A stretch of DNA of 64,000 nt. Source: Ectocarpus siliculosus. Lineage: Eukaryota; Sar; Phaeophyceae; Ectocarpales; Ectocarpaceae. Position 1 is the first letter of the stretch. Each line of letters begins with the position of its first letter. Under the pieces are notes generated by a model. That model was not told where the DNA came from, did no database searches, and saw only the letters and a program-made list of their open reading frames with translations. The DNA lies in assembly GCA_000310025.1 (NCBI GenBank), contig FN649757.1:108146-172145 (forward strand), in the 5' to 3' direction. The translations under genes and the position numbers were made by a program. Below are positions 11,936-22,819 of the stretch, piece after piece.

Positions 11936-14032
11936 ATAATGTGGTGAGAGTGCCCTCGGGAAACACAATTTGGTAGGCACACTCTGGGCTGGCAAGCCAG
12001 AGGTCCTCGTTGGGAGACCAGAGGGGTGCTTTCCTCTCTCGGTTGTGCGGTCCGAGTATGGCCTTGCGTCGCAACGATCCATCTTGGCAAAACCTTTGTA
12101 GTAGAAAGAGCTGTCACAACAGCCGCACGGTTCAGTGGTTCGCTTCTCAATGTCTGTGGGGTCGGCGAAGGTTGTCATGTACAATATTACGCCGAGCCCA
12201 TCATAGGGATGTTCATCGACGACGTAGAGACGACAGACTACCTTGCACCCGCAAAATAAAAACGTTAATTCGGATTTTGTTTCCCTGGGGGTCGCCACAA
12301 CATAGTGCCTACATGCGGCAGCGTCTTCAGGATTTACCGCCATTCGGTGCTGGTTTTTCGCTGTGTTTTCTACAGTAGTAGGCGAACTCGTTCGCGGTAT
12401 TGTTTGCTCTAGCTTACCGTATTGTTCCTTGTCACTTACCTGCTATAGCCGCGAAGGGGTTATTGTGAGGTGTGACATGCATGCACACGTGCTGCTGAAG
12501 TGAGCAGTTTCTTTCAGTCATGCTCCATGGGCATGGCAGGTATGAGAGAGACTTGCTCTTCGGGACGTTTTGGGTACGGGTCCGAGCTATGGGAACGTCG
12601 TCCAAAAGCAGCTGAACACAATGCGCTGTCTAGCCTTCGTATCACCGCATTTTCCTGTTAGAGTTTCATCGTTCCTTGAATTAAAAGGCCGCGGTGTAGC
12701 ATTGAATTGCTGCATTCACATATTTGGCATTCCTTCCTCTATAAGCCACGCATGTCGACCGATTTTCTTCGACTCCTTCGTTTATTTTTCTCGCGACGGG
12801 GTTGGAATGCACGTTTCGTGTGTGCCAGTACTACTGCAGAGGAAAATGATGTCGTGAGCGATCAGGAGTAACTTGAGAATCTTCATGGGTTTGGTGTCCG
12901 TTCGTACGGTGTTCGCGTCTTGAACCTTGTCGGTGGAACCATGAACGCCTTTGAGTGCGCATGTGTACGACTGTGGCAGAAGTGGCTCCCTCGTGGGTGT
13001 TCATTTCATTTTTGTCGAGGTTCTGTAACGATTGTTCTGACAAGCGCTCAAGATGTAGAGATACAACCTGTTGTCCACTGGCGGATATGCAATAAAATAT
13101 GTATTGTAGACGGTAGGGGGTCTTTTCGCCTCCCCGCCCAACAGATCGATTCGAAGGTACACGGCAAGACTATAGCCAAATACGTTCTCGGCGAGCAGAC
13201 TCGGACTTCTTCAGCGAACGTGGGGAGAAAGCAACGAGGAAGAGGGAAGGAGGGGGGTCCGGGTGGAAAAGGCACGGCGAAGGGGATGAAGAGGAGGAGG
13301 GGAGGGGGAGGAAGAGAAGGAAGAGCAGCCGGGCGTACGCTCAAGGGGGTGTAAACGCACCCCGAAACGGCGGTTTGGTTGGGGACTTTTTTCGCGCAAG
13401 AGAGTATAGTGTCGGAAATTGGTCTGTGGAATGGTAGGCAATGGGAGGTAGTTATTGCGAGCTCCTACATCACATATGTATCGCGGTTTCCGTCGAGCAT
13501 TGAGGTTCTTCCTTCACGCCAGGCATGATGCTACACCGGGCTTTTGCATTCACTGAATATTGCTTCAAGGATGTGTGGTGGTTTCTCCAGCGCGTCCTTG
13601 GCGCACAAGGCAGCTTCTTAGTGCCACGCAGTGTTTCATCTGTGTACACGATAGGTTAAACAGGTTTGACGCGTGGACTGTCCAATGCATGTGCTAAAAT
13701 ATTGACTAAGAAAACTTGAGAAAAAAATGAAAAAAGGAATTTGCGAGCCCTATTGGCTGTAGTACCGGGATGTACGTGCGCGGGGTAACGTTTTTCCGGC
13801 ACAAACAACCTTGGGCGTATTCTGTATCCCTGTGTCCACTACGTCCTCTCGAAAAATCCCACCATTCATTGCTTTTCGGCATCTCTCACAAGGCCCTCGG
13901 CGTTTGTTTGTTGTGCAGAAGGTGGTCTGGGTCGATACTCTTCTTCCTCTTTTCCATGGAATTTCTTCCTCCCCCGTCGCTGTTTCACGCCTCGGTGGTC
14001 TTCCTTTTCACCGCCTTCCGTCCCTATTTTAT
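11936..14032. other. 3' flank of copy A, then sequence without a gene
   Basis: The first about 200 bp match the 3' flank of copy B (shared CTCTGGG, GGCAAGC and CCATCTTGG blocks), marking the duplication tail. Beyond about 12.3 kb nothing is recognised. A purine-rich GA tract at about 13220-13345 gives low-complexity Arg/Gly/Lys translations and is not supported as coding. Confidence 0.5.
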
Positions 14033-15006
14033 TACGAAGAGCGTCATCGTACCGCCGATAGAGTACGCCGTGGAAGTATGGGAAAGAATGAGAAGGTAGT
14101 GAATAACTCGAGGCGGCGCAGATAAAAGCAGCGAAAATCATCCTAGGATGCTCCAAGCGCACAAGTAATGCAGCCATCAGGGCAGAATTGGGGATCCAAT
14201 CCCTACGGCCGGGAAGAGACGCAAGGAGGCCGACATGGCAGTATCGCATGTGCGGGATGGGAGAGCAGAGGTTGCCGAGAATTGTATGGGAGGCGAAGTG
14301 GGCAAACAAAAAGCGGGGTAGACAACCCACGGAATGGGTCAAGGTTGCAGAGGACGTATGGAAGGGGTTCGGCATCGACGAAGATGAAACGCTGGAAACG
14401 GAGGGTCCACAGGGGTTCAAGGAGAAGATATCTGTTGCTTGTGCCGAGAGAGAAGAACAGTACCCAAGGAAAGAAACCGAGGATAAGGAGGGTCTAGAAG
14501 TGTACGGAATGCTGCAAGAAGGAATAGGGTTCAAGGATTACCTACATGGACCAATGGATGCAGCGACAAAGCTTGAGGTCAAATTCAGGACCGGGGACAT
14601 AGGCCTTCGCGAACGTCGACGAAGACATAGGACGGTAGACGACGATGACGACAAGTTCAAATATGATTGAAGCTTCGAATGCGAAGATCGTGTTTATGTA
14701 GTCGCGGAATTCGGCTGTACAATAAGGAGAGGGAAAAATACAAGGGAGGTACAGGGAGATGTCTGAGGCATGGAATAGAGAGGAGAGGGCGGTAGCTGTA
14801 CTGGGGAGTAGGAAGTGGTTTGAAAAGGCGGGAAGGGACATCGGTAGGATAGACAAACTAGGGAAAACAATTTTTGAGCCACCTTTGGCAAAGTAGGAAG
14901 GAACGATTGACCATCGGTGATCTGTCGTGTGGGAACAATGCTCCGTCCTCTCGAGGACGCGTGGTCAATGGTCTATCCGCTAAGGCATGCAAAACATAAG
15001 AGTACC
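14033..15006 (+). pseudogene. Second LINE remnant, 3' third only
   Basis: Nearly identical to 955-1952 of the first LINE, starting inside the region after the RT domain and running to the shared 3' end (GGTCAATGGTCTAT, GCATGCAAAACATAAGAGTAC). The main open frame is 14188-14670 (MCGMGEQRLPRIVWEAKW near its start). It stops at TGA where the first copy has a zinc-binding Cys codon (TGC), and the preceding Cys is Tyr, so the C-terminal Cys/His motif is destroyed. Upstream there is at least one frame change near 14095-14110. Typical of a 5'-truncated LINE insertion followed by decay. The copy ends next to a fragment of another repeat family and the assembly gap. Confidence 0.85.
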
Positions 15007-15014
15007 CCGCCGTC

Positions 15015-15122
15015 CAACTGAACCGCATGCTAATGCCCTGGAAACCATGGTCAATTATCTTTTCTGGTCTGAGTTCCAGAGTGAAGACGTTTGCCACAAC
15101 AAGACCGCCGCTACCTTGTTTC
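15015..15122 (+). pseudogene. Fragment of the 16.4-kb gene family, inverted, cut by the gap
   Basis: About 105 bp virtually identical to the reverse complement of 17007-17113, the part of the minus-strand family gene encoding ALETMVNYLFWSEFQSEDVC. Here the sense strand is plus, and the fragment runs straight into the run of N. It is either a third genomic copy or a mis-joined contig end. Confidence 0.8.
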
Positions 15123-15222
15123 NNNNNNNNNNNNNNNNNNNNNNNNNNNNNNNNNNNNNNNNNNNNNNNNNNNNNNNNNNNNNNNNNNNNNNNNNNNNNN
15201 NNNNNNNNNNNNNNNNNNNNNN
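15123..15222. other. Assembly gap (100 N)
   Basis: Exactly 100 N, the conventional placeholder for a gap of unknown length. Linkage between the two sides is therefore only a scaffold statement. Confidence 0.98.
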
Positions 15223-15425
15223 GGCTCCGGGGGGGGGGAGTGAAGTTTGAAAGGGGGGGGGGGGACCGGGGGAGGGGAAAACCAATGGGAAAAAAATTTT
15301 TGGGCACCTTTTTGGAAAAAGGAGGGGAAGGGGTGCCCCCGGGGTGTTTTGTGGGGGGGGAAAAAAGTCCCCTCCTTGGGGGGGGGGGGGGGGTGGGTTT
15401 TTTTATTAAGACAAGAAAAAAAAAA

Positions 15426-15467
<42 letters not shown>

Positions 15468-15475
15468 TTCATGCC
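15223..15475. other. Low-quality homopolymer-rich contig end
   Basis: Directly after the gap come stacked runs of G, then A/G, then a run of about 37 C ending near 15467. Frames through it give poly-Pro/poly-Gly products of no biological credibility. It looks like unreliable base calling at a contig end. Confidence 0.75.
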
Positions 15476-16394
15476 GCCATACATATCCTCCCTTTCGCCC
15501 GCACTCTTCCATCTGTCATCTTTGACACCATCCATAGAGCTCTTCCTTCCTACTCCGTTCCGCACTGCTCGTTGGCAGTGGGTACGATCCACGCTACGGG
15601 ATCGGTGCCTTTCAGCAGACCATCGGCGTGTAGTGCGGGTGTGTGTGTCAAAACAACAAACGGCGCAATGCATAACATGGCGGTGAAAGGTGGAGCCCGA
15701 ACCGGTGCTATTACGGGCTTCCCCCAATAGCAGACCGCAAATGTTGATGTTTGGTCCTGCTTACTGTGCCCAGCAAATTTCACCGGCGGTAAACAGAGCG
15801 ACCGGTGATTCAACCGGCGCTATTGAGGCCCCCGACAAATACAACCTTAAACACAGCAGTCAGTACACCTGCTGCTGGTGTGCTGTCTTGTCCGTACAAA
15901 AATGCAGCTGCCAAATTGCTTTTGTATGGGAGGGAGAAGTAGGCCGGTCTGGATGAGCAGCCAAACTGACGCAGCGCTTTCCAGTGTCGTTGGGTGAAGC
16001 CGGATATCGTCCAGGATATCTTTTGCGTGTTCGGGCTGTTTGTCTTACCTATTGGAGATTAAATTCTGGGATATTTCGTGAATTTTTCGCCTGGTATCCT
16101 TCTTGGGGAGGCTTGTAAGGCCTTATATTGCACCAAGTAGTGGGAGGGTTGTCGATCATACTTGGCTTTGAGGCCGGATCTTTGTGTTGCCCTGGGGATT
16201 CCGCATGAATTTCACGTGTATGGGAGGAGTATCCAAGGTGGAAGCTCGCAATACAGAGAACTCTTTACAAAAGTAAACCATATTCAAGACCTCCACGGTG
16301 AAGCGCGGGAATCAATGTATTTACAAAATTAAAAAGATCGCCGTGATGACGCGGAGGAAGACAATTTGACAGGTTTCTTCTACAAGCTGGTGGT
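15476..16394. other. No recognisable feature
   Basis: Ordinary-complexity sequence without a supported exon, RNA gene or repeat on either strand. Confidence 0.4.
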
Positions 16395-16750
16395 GTAGAC
16401 GAAATACAGTAGCAACATTGATATGGATGTAAGACATACGACAAAAGGGATACAATACACAAGGCACCGATCTTAACGGCCGGCGAGCAGTCTGGTCTAC
16501 AGTATTTACACTATTTACGACCCGATGTTGCCTCAACATGAGCAACCCGTCCCGTGCACTCGCGGCGACAATGCTGCAGCAGTGGCGCTGCTCTCCTCGC
16601 AGTGATTCCTCAAACACCTGAAAGCGCGTTGCCTCGCAGGCAAATGAACAACACAAGAAACAGACGAGGATTCCCTCCGCAAGGGAGCAGCGTAGAAGAG
16701 CGTCCTCTCGGTGTTGATGCAGCCTCGCTCGAGATGGCTTGCCCGTGCCT

Positions 16751-17150
16751 CTATCGAGCCATTCCTTGCACCAGCGGAGGTACCGCCCGCCTCTGGTTGT
16801 CTGTCAGCTCTACGCCTTGCGCGCGGGCCACTTGCTTCATCAACACGGCTCTTAAGAGCAGCAGAACGAGCAGGGGAAGGAAGAGGTTGGCGGGGGGGAG
16901 GGAAGCGGGGAAAGTAATCCGGAACAAGATGACAGAGAGCCAGCAGAGGCAAACGGGGGCATAGAGGCTGTTTTCTGGTGATGAACAGGTTGAAGGCGTA
17001 GAAACAAGGTAGCGGCGGTCTTGTTGTGGCAAACGTCTTCACTCTGGAACTCAGACCAGAAAAGATAATTGACCATGGTTTCCAGGGCATTAGCATGCGG
17101 TTCAGTTCCAATGCAACAGAGCCGTTCGAAGAGAGTAGCCTGGGACTGAG
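16751..17150 (-). CDS. 3'-terminal exons of the family, copy 1
   Basis: Two coding-like blocks. The first (about 17150-16960) reads RLCCIGTEPHANALETMVNY then LFWSEFQSEDVCHNKTAATL. The second ends at a TAG at 16751-16753 and reads AVLMKQVARAQGVELTDNQR then RAVPPLVQGMAR. Copy 2 keeps this C-terminus with the stop in the same place (28557-28559: MKQVAHAQGFALTDNQRR). Conservation of frame and stop suggests a real protein end. A longer open frame in another register also crosses both copies, so the assignment is tentative. Confidence 0.45.
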
Positions 17151-18049
17151 ACACGCTCGTGTAAACGCCCCATCATGAAAACATACGACGCCGACAATCA
17201 AGCGAAGCCTCGCACCGGTAAGTCGTACTGTCCTTCAGGCAGCAGCCGACCGGGCGAACCAGACACGGCACACACGGCATTAGACACGGCACTATTGTGC
17301 TGTTTCGCAAGCCTCGAGAGCCGTCTTCGCACGGCACCGTGCATACAAACTCCCCGCAGAAGGGGTGTAGGAGGCATCTGTTGAACAGTTCAAGTTAAGA
17401 CAGAGGGTAACGGCGGCCGAGAGGGGAAGGAGTAGAGTGAGCGACAGATTTGTGGAAGCTTACGAGGGTGCGATGCACGCGTCGAGCGACCAACAAAAAC
17501 ACAGCGAACACTCGTTTCTGGCTAGTTGAAATCCTGTCTCGTACATACATATCCAGAAAAATGTCGAGCTTAGAAAACATATGCTGCACGCTGTCCACCA
17601 GTCACATAATCATAATACGACCGGCTTTTGGGCAATGAATGCAACACGGACAGACACAAATTGTTGATAATGGGGTATGGGTTCGATTGAGCAGAAACTA
17701 AGACGTGCATAGCCAAACCGCAAACACATTCATTTTCCCTATAAAGGATAATTGGTTGGGGGCTTTTCCTCACTTGTACACCCGACTGCAATCGAGGCAG
17801 AAGCAACCCTTGAACAGGTCCTCCTGGAACACAAGGACAGCACACAGGGCGGAGCATATTAGAACAATTGAAAGAGAAATCGTCCGCCTGCCGTTCTGTA
17901 CTACAAAGGAATTAACTTGCGTACGGTATGGACTACCCCCGCCAGCGAAGAACCGATCATCAGAACACTAAATAGGATCACCACTATGTACGTGATACTC
18001 TCGTGCTGCGCCAAAAGATAGAACAAACATACATAAAAATCATGTACGG

Positions 18050-18228
18050 TTTCCTCGTGCTGTGCTTGTACATTTCCACACTTTGTACAGTGCGCTGGCC
18101 AAGAAGCGCCATGTAGTCTTGCCTGAGTGGCGTATCCTCGTGGACCGCACGGCGATCCGGCGCCATGGCACCACGGGAGAAATCTTCCCTGGTCCAAGAG
18201 CTCCATCGAGCTGACATCATTCGTCTGA
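18050..18228 (-). CDS. Second exon-like block of the family, copy 1
   Basis: Follows a GTGCAG acceptor. One frame reads WSSWTREDFSRGAMAPDRRA then DTPLRQDYMALLGQ, and the second copy (30181-30341) reads WSSWTPENFSRAAMAAGRRA then DTPLRQD in the same place. An alternative frame (MELLDQGRFLPWCHG with SPCGPRGYATQARLH) is equally conserved because the DNA is so similar, so the true frame is undecided. The 3' border is not resolved. In copy 2 the first frame meets a stop after AVPPR. Confidence 0.4.
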
Positions 18229-18524
18229 CTGCACCACGACGGAGGGGAGGCAAAATGACCAGCAAGGCGAACAAAAATGTGCGTACTTCGTGTTTTCTTG
18301 TTCGCATGTCAGACCGAAGGTTAATGTGCGCGGTGCAGAAAGTATAAGACGAGTTTTCAAAGAAAGGTCATCCGTGTACCCACGGTGCGATTGCCTTCCT
18401 CGCGGTATACGGCAAGCCCCTCTCCTTGCGATCACATCATGGTCGAGGCCGCCTTCATCCACACACGGATCAGCCTTGGGCGAACCAACCACGCTGCCCA
18501 AAGTTTGGACGAAAGTCAACTCAC

Positions 18525-18673
18525 CAACAGGCGCAGGTGCTCGGATCGCACGGCACGAGAAAAGACTTGTTCTTTATGATGGCGATTTCCGCGATCCAGT
18601 TGAAGCTCCGCGATGTCGGTTCTGGACGCCAACAGGAGCAGCAGGCGGTCGAGCGCAGGCAGCCAGCGCTGCC
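18525..18673 (-). CDS. Exon of unrecognised gene family, copy 1
   Basis: Exon of 149 nt between an acceptor (CAACAG) and a strong donor (GTGAGT). It reads RWLPALDRLLLLLASRTD followed by IAELQLDRG and ends AVRSEHLRLL: a leucine-rich helical segment with one open frame. The second copy (30643-30791) is also 149 nt, with the same borders and frame and conserved AELQLDRG, REQ/KEQ and LRLL. I do not recognise the family. Phase to the next candidate exon at about 18228 does not match directly, so another exon probably lies between. Confidence 0.55.
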
Positions 18674-19190
18674 CTGTTGTTCGCACAGCAGTGAGTGAAT
18701 GTTACCAAGTGGATTGTTACCGCTGGGCGTTGTACGACGCTCGGAAGAGTGTTTGTTTGCTCGCAAGTCATGTGGACGATGAGCGCCGTGTGTGTATCTA
18801 CCAATAAATGCCCCCCAACACGAGGGTGCGATATGCAGCATCAAACAGACACGAGAACATCCCCATTTCTCCAGGGCAGGGGTTCAACGGACGTGCTGGT
18901 GGTAATTACCACGGCTGATTGTGGGTATAACGCTACACAATTACGTTGGGTACTGGGCACTGCAGTGGATGGAACGCTACAGTTGAGTGTAGGCAAACTC
19001 CCAGAAAATCTACCGAACAAGCCTCACGACTCGCCTGCTTGTGAACAATGCTTGTTGACGGGGTTCAGCGTCATGGAGCGGGATCAGCGCCAGACCGGAA
19101 CAATGAGCCCCAATGAAGCACAACAAAGCGGAGGGTGACCGTCCAATTAGGGCAAGAGGATCACGGCGGCGGGCTGAGGCCCCTATGACT

Positions 19191-20695
19191 TCCTAAGACG
19201 ATGGATTGAGTAGTGAAAGACCGTAAGGAAGGATGGATTTGGTGGGATTGTCGAGAATACCAAGGAGACAGACTGCAGCGGGGAGATGGAGGACAGGTAC
19301 TGTGCGCGAGACTGGACGGAAGAGGCAAATTTGATCCTCAGCACTGGACACGCTGAAAAATACCCACGGTACATCCGCCGAGTTTCTGCAGGTGAAGAAG
19401 ACGTATCTCCCCACATTGATTGGCGAGAAAGCACTTTGGCGAAGAAAACATTTCCGAATCTATCTGCGTTCGCAGGGCATACGAATGCCGACAAGGGACA
19501 CTCTTACGGACGGAAATGATGCCTCGAAGCCCTCACCAACGGACTGCTGATAGGCCAAGGTGAACGGAATACATACAAGACCCCGATGACCATAAAACGC
19601 CCGAAAGATACAGAACCGATGATACAGGTCGTCCTGCTCGAGGTAGGTGTTCACATCGACGGCAGTCATTATCTACAAGTGTGACTGCATTTTTTGCATC
19701 ACACTAGTCTTCACACGCAAGTCTGCTAACGCCAAGTCTTCAAACGTATCGCCGGAAACCAATGAGAGAACGAACAGAGAAGGTGATAAACGTCCTCGCC
19801 GACTGCTGAAACATGCCAGCCTTCCAACGCCGCAGTTACACCCTCCTTTCTAAGGAAACCGAATACGCAGATAAATAGATGTAGCTCTCCAAACGGGCAA
19901 CATACTCTGTTGGGAGAATATTTCTGCAGGAGTAGTCAGCTGTCTTAAAAAGGAGTTTGTGTGCGGAGCATCACACAAGTTATTGCGGGCGTGTACTTGT
20001 CTGCCTTGTGCGCCGCGGGTGCGGCGTGCGTGTAGCCGCAAAGAGCCGCCACGTCCATGTGCGTGTCTTACTGGCATGCGCCCACTCACCCACACATGGT
20101 TGAAAAATCGTTGTGGTGCACCTGACACCCCCGAATCCAGCAGCCCATTTAGGCTGCTGTAGCTAAATAGGCGTCAACGTCGAACTTTGACCCCGGAGTG
20201 GGTGCGTGTGATGGGTATGGATGCCTCGAAAAAATAACACCTTCGCCGCGATTCTACCTTCCGTACTTTCGGCGGCAACGCCAGCGCACATGTGTCGCTG
20301 CACCTCAATCGTCTGCAGAGCTTACAGGGATTTCTCCGCCCACCATGCTATTTTAATATTGTGGGGGCTACTGTGTGTTTGATCACATACGCTGCGGCAC
20401 ACGTATCTAACCACATGTGCCTAGGACGTGAGGGTTCTGATAGTTTGGTAAGCCAACAGAGTGTCTACATCGTATCATGTTTGAAGCCAAAGTGTCGCCA
20501 ATTTGTTTGTGAGTTTTTATTGTGTTTTCAAGTCAAATCGTCGCCAAACACAGGTGGGTCGCGCTAGCTGGGGCGGATGGGGCGGCAGTGTGTGCTTCAT
20601 GAGATGTCTTCTTCTTGGCCAGCGACATCCAGAACCGCCACGACAAATTTAGAGAGCACATCCACGAGAGACTTTTTCTGCTGCGAATAGGCTAG
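19191..20695. other. No recognisable gene
   Basis: Short open frames only, none with splice-site support or a paralog elsewhere in the window. Confidence 0.4.
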
Positions 20696-20930
20696 GCACA
20701 GGGGATGCCACTGCGGCAGTTTCGGCCAATAGACCGGATCTTCCCAGTTCGTTGGTTGGAGGCAGAGCAGAGAGCACACCCCACACAAGCACGTGAAAAG
20801 CTTGCTGCTTGCACCAGCCGACACGCTGAGAGTGGGATGTATGGTCTTCCTGGCCCTGCTAGTCTTTGTAACACGAAGCTCCAAGCCAAAACGGTATTCC
20901 GAAGGAGTAACGAGCGTGGAATGTAGATGG
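20696..20930 (+). repeat. Inverted repeat, left arm (partner 22472-22716)
   Basis: About 235 bp, reverse-complement related to 22472-22716 (shared GGGATGCCACTGC, GAGCACACCCC, GAGTGGG and CGAGCGTGGAATGTAGATGG). The 1.5 kb loop between the arms contains no recognised gene. Confidence 0.8.
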
Positions 20931-21751
20931 TAAATATCGCGGGTGAATACGAAAAACATTTTGTCCGACATGCATTCAAATAAGCCTATGAAAAGGGAAC
21001 GGTCAGACGCCCGCCTCGGGTGCCTCAAGGTACAACTGTGGCCGCAATACTCAACGCTTCGAGAGACCAACAGGTTCCGAACAACCATATGCCCGTAAGG
21101 AATAGATCGGTGTAGCGCTGCGGCGTTGCCTGTGAGCCACAGGAGCTAGTTTTTGGGTCTCGCTGTCCAATTCAAGTCGATGATCCGATCTAAAAAAACA
21201 CCCACACAACAAGAACGCGAGAAGGGAACACTATGCAATCGAGTTCTTACCTCTTGGGTCAAGAATAATGGCAATGTGCTAGTCCCGACTGTTGTCTTCA
21301 CTTGCCGTCCGTGGAAACGTTGGGTGGCTTGGGCACTTTGTTTTATCCCGGACCTAACTTGCTTGTGAAACGAGCAAGCCCGACATCGGGAGAAGGGCTT
21401 TGCTTGCTCGTTTTCAAACGGAAAATCAAGCACCGATGGACCAGATCCTCATGGTAGTACGTCAGACAGCCGAAAGAGGCACCACAGCACGCCAGCTGCT
21501 GCAACGCGTGCAAGCAGCTAGGCTCCCGTGTGCAGCGACACGTGCTGCGACGCGCGCGTGATGAGCGTATAGATCCATGCTACCCAGTGTATTGAATAAC
21601 TTTCAGATCGGTTGCTCGTATCTCGCCCAAATGCGAGAGAAAAATTTGCTGTCGGTTTGATTCACCGCAAATTCAAATAACACGTTATTTCAGTATTGTT
21701 TTTCTATGTGGAACAATCAAGTGGCAAATCTCCGACAATTCGTGAGTAGGA

Positions 21752-21795
21752 GCAAAAGGGAGTGTGCTTTGCCCCCTTGGAGTGTGGTTTGCCCC
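21752..21795. repeat. 20-bp tandem repeat, two units
   Basis: GAGTGTGCTTTGCCCCCTTG followed directly by GAGTGTGGTTTGCCCCCTTG, a one-base difference. Confidence 0.9.
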
Positions 21796-22471
21796 CTTGG
21801 GTCCCACATGACGAATGAACCTTGAAGGCTGTCACCCTTACTCATTGAACTCCGCCCGGGTGAGCTTGTTCCCACTCAGGTTAGACGTATCGCGAGACAA
21901 CATGAATCAAAACGGCGAGGGCTTCAAGGAGCAAAACGAGAGGTGAAAAAAGGACAAACAACTTGTCGAGAAAAAACGATACTTGCTGAAATACGGTTCG
22001 TTGCAGCCATGTTGTCTCATCTCCGCTCTCTCGCCCGGCACTTGTACATGCAGAGTGAAACGTAGCGACAATTTCAGCAGATAGCCAACCTAGACGGCCA
22101 AAGACGGGAAACACTATCAGAGGTGGAAGCCCCGAAAGTTTTTTTTAGCTTCACCCTGATCTGAGAGGTCAGAGGTTGCTTCGCGTGTCATCCCCTTTGA
22201 CGCCCATGCTGGTGATTTTGCTTTTATTAAACAGAAACGAAGACAAGCCTGGCCATGGGTCCAAACTTTGATGCCTACCACGTATCAACGGTCTAAGGGT
22301 GGCTGCATGGTATAGGGCAACCTCTGGCAGCCATCCTACGGCTGGAATTTACCGCTGCAGTCGTTGATATACGCTTTCAGGCGTGGAGCGTGGTCGCTCC
22401 TTTTTTTTAGGCTTGTTTGAAGGCAACTTGACGACTTTTCCCGTTTTTTTCAGCGATATTTCTTAGAGAGA

Positions 22472-22716
22472 GCCATCTACATTCCACGCTCGTTACTCCT
22501 TCAGAATACCGTATAGGCGTGGAGCCTTGTGGGACAAAGGCTATGAAATAGGGCCAGGAAGACTATACAGCCCACTCTCAGCGCGCCAACTGGTGCAGTC
22601 AGCAAGCGTTACGCGTGCTTGTGGGGGGTGCGCTCTCTGCTCTGAATCAAACCAGCAAGTTGGGAAGATCCGGTTTGTTGGCCGAAATTGCTGCAGTGGC
22701 ATCCCCTGTGCCTAGC
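22472..22716 (-). repeat. Inverted repeat, right arm (partner 20696-20930)
   Basis: Starts CCATCTACATTCCACGCTCG, the reverse complement of the left-arm end, and continues with imperfect match to ATCCCCTGTGCCTAGC. The arms have diverged by point changes and a few indels. Confidence 0.8.
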
Positions 22717-22819
22717 TTGTTCGCACCAGAAAAAAATCTCTCGTGGAGGTGCTCTATTGCGACATTTTTGTTGTATTTTCGAAATATGACCCAACGAATC
22801 CATCTCTATCTAAGAAAAT

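Larger units (their letters stand above)
16395..19190 (-). repeat. Segmental duplication, copy 1 (carries minus-strand gene family)
   Basis: Direct-repeat partner of 28225-31310, at an eyeballed 75-85% identity over most of its length with small indels. Shared landmarks in order: CTTAACGGCCGGCGAGC-like start with GGTCTACA, GAGCAACCCGTCC, GGAGGTACCGCCCGCCTCTG, CTCGCACCGGTAAG, TGTTGAA, GAAGCAACCCTTG, GCCTGAGTGGCGTATCCTCG, TTGAAGCTCCGC, TACGACGCTCGGAAGAGTGTT, ACTCGCCTGCTTGTGAACAA. Both copies hold matching exon-like blocks on the minus strand, listed separately. No terminal repeats were found, so it is called a duplication, not a transposon. Confidence 0.85.

Noticed and set aside
13220-13345. 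Arg/Gly/Lys-rich coding tract
   Set aside because: Simple purine-rich sequence without splice or homology support.
14858-15727. 289-codon minus-strand frame and others across the gap
   Set aside because: They read through 100 N and homopolymer-rich sequence, so the translations are artefacts.
16554-16964. 136-codon plus-strand frame conserved with 28432-28791
   Set aside because: Conserved because the DNA is duplicated. The minus-strand C-terminal block with a shared stop and splice-like borders explains the segment better, though not conclusively.
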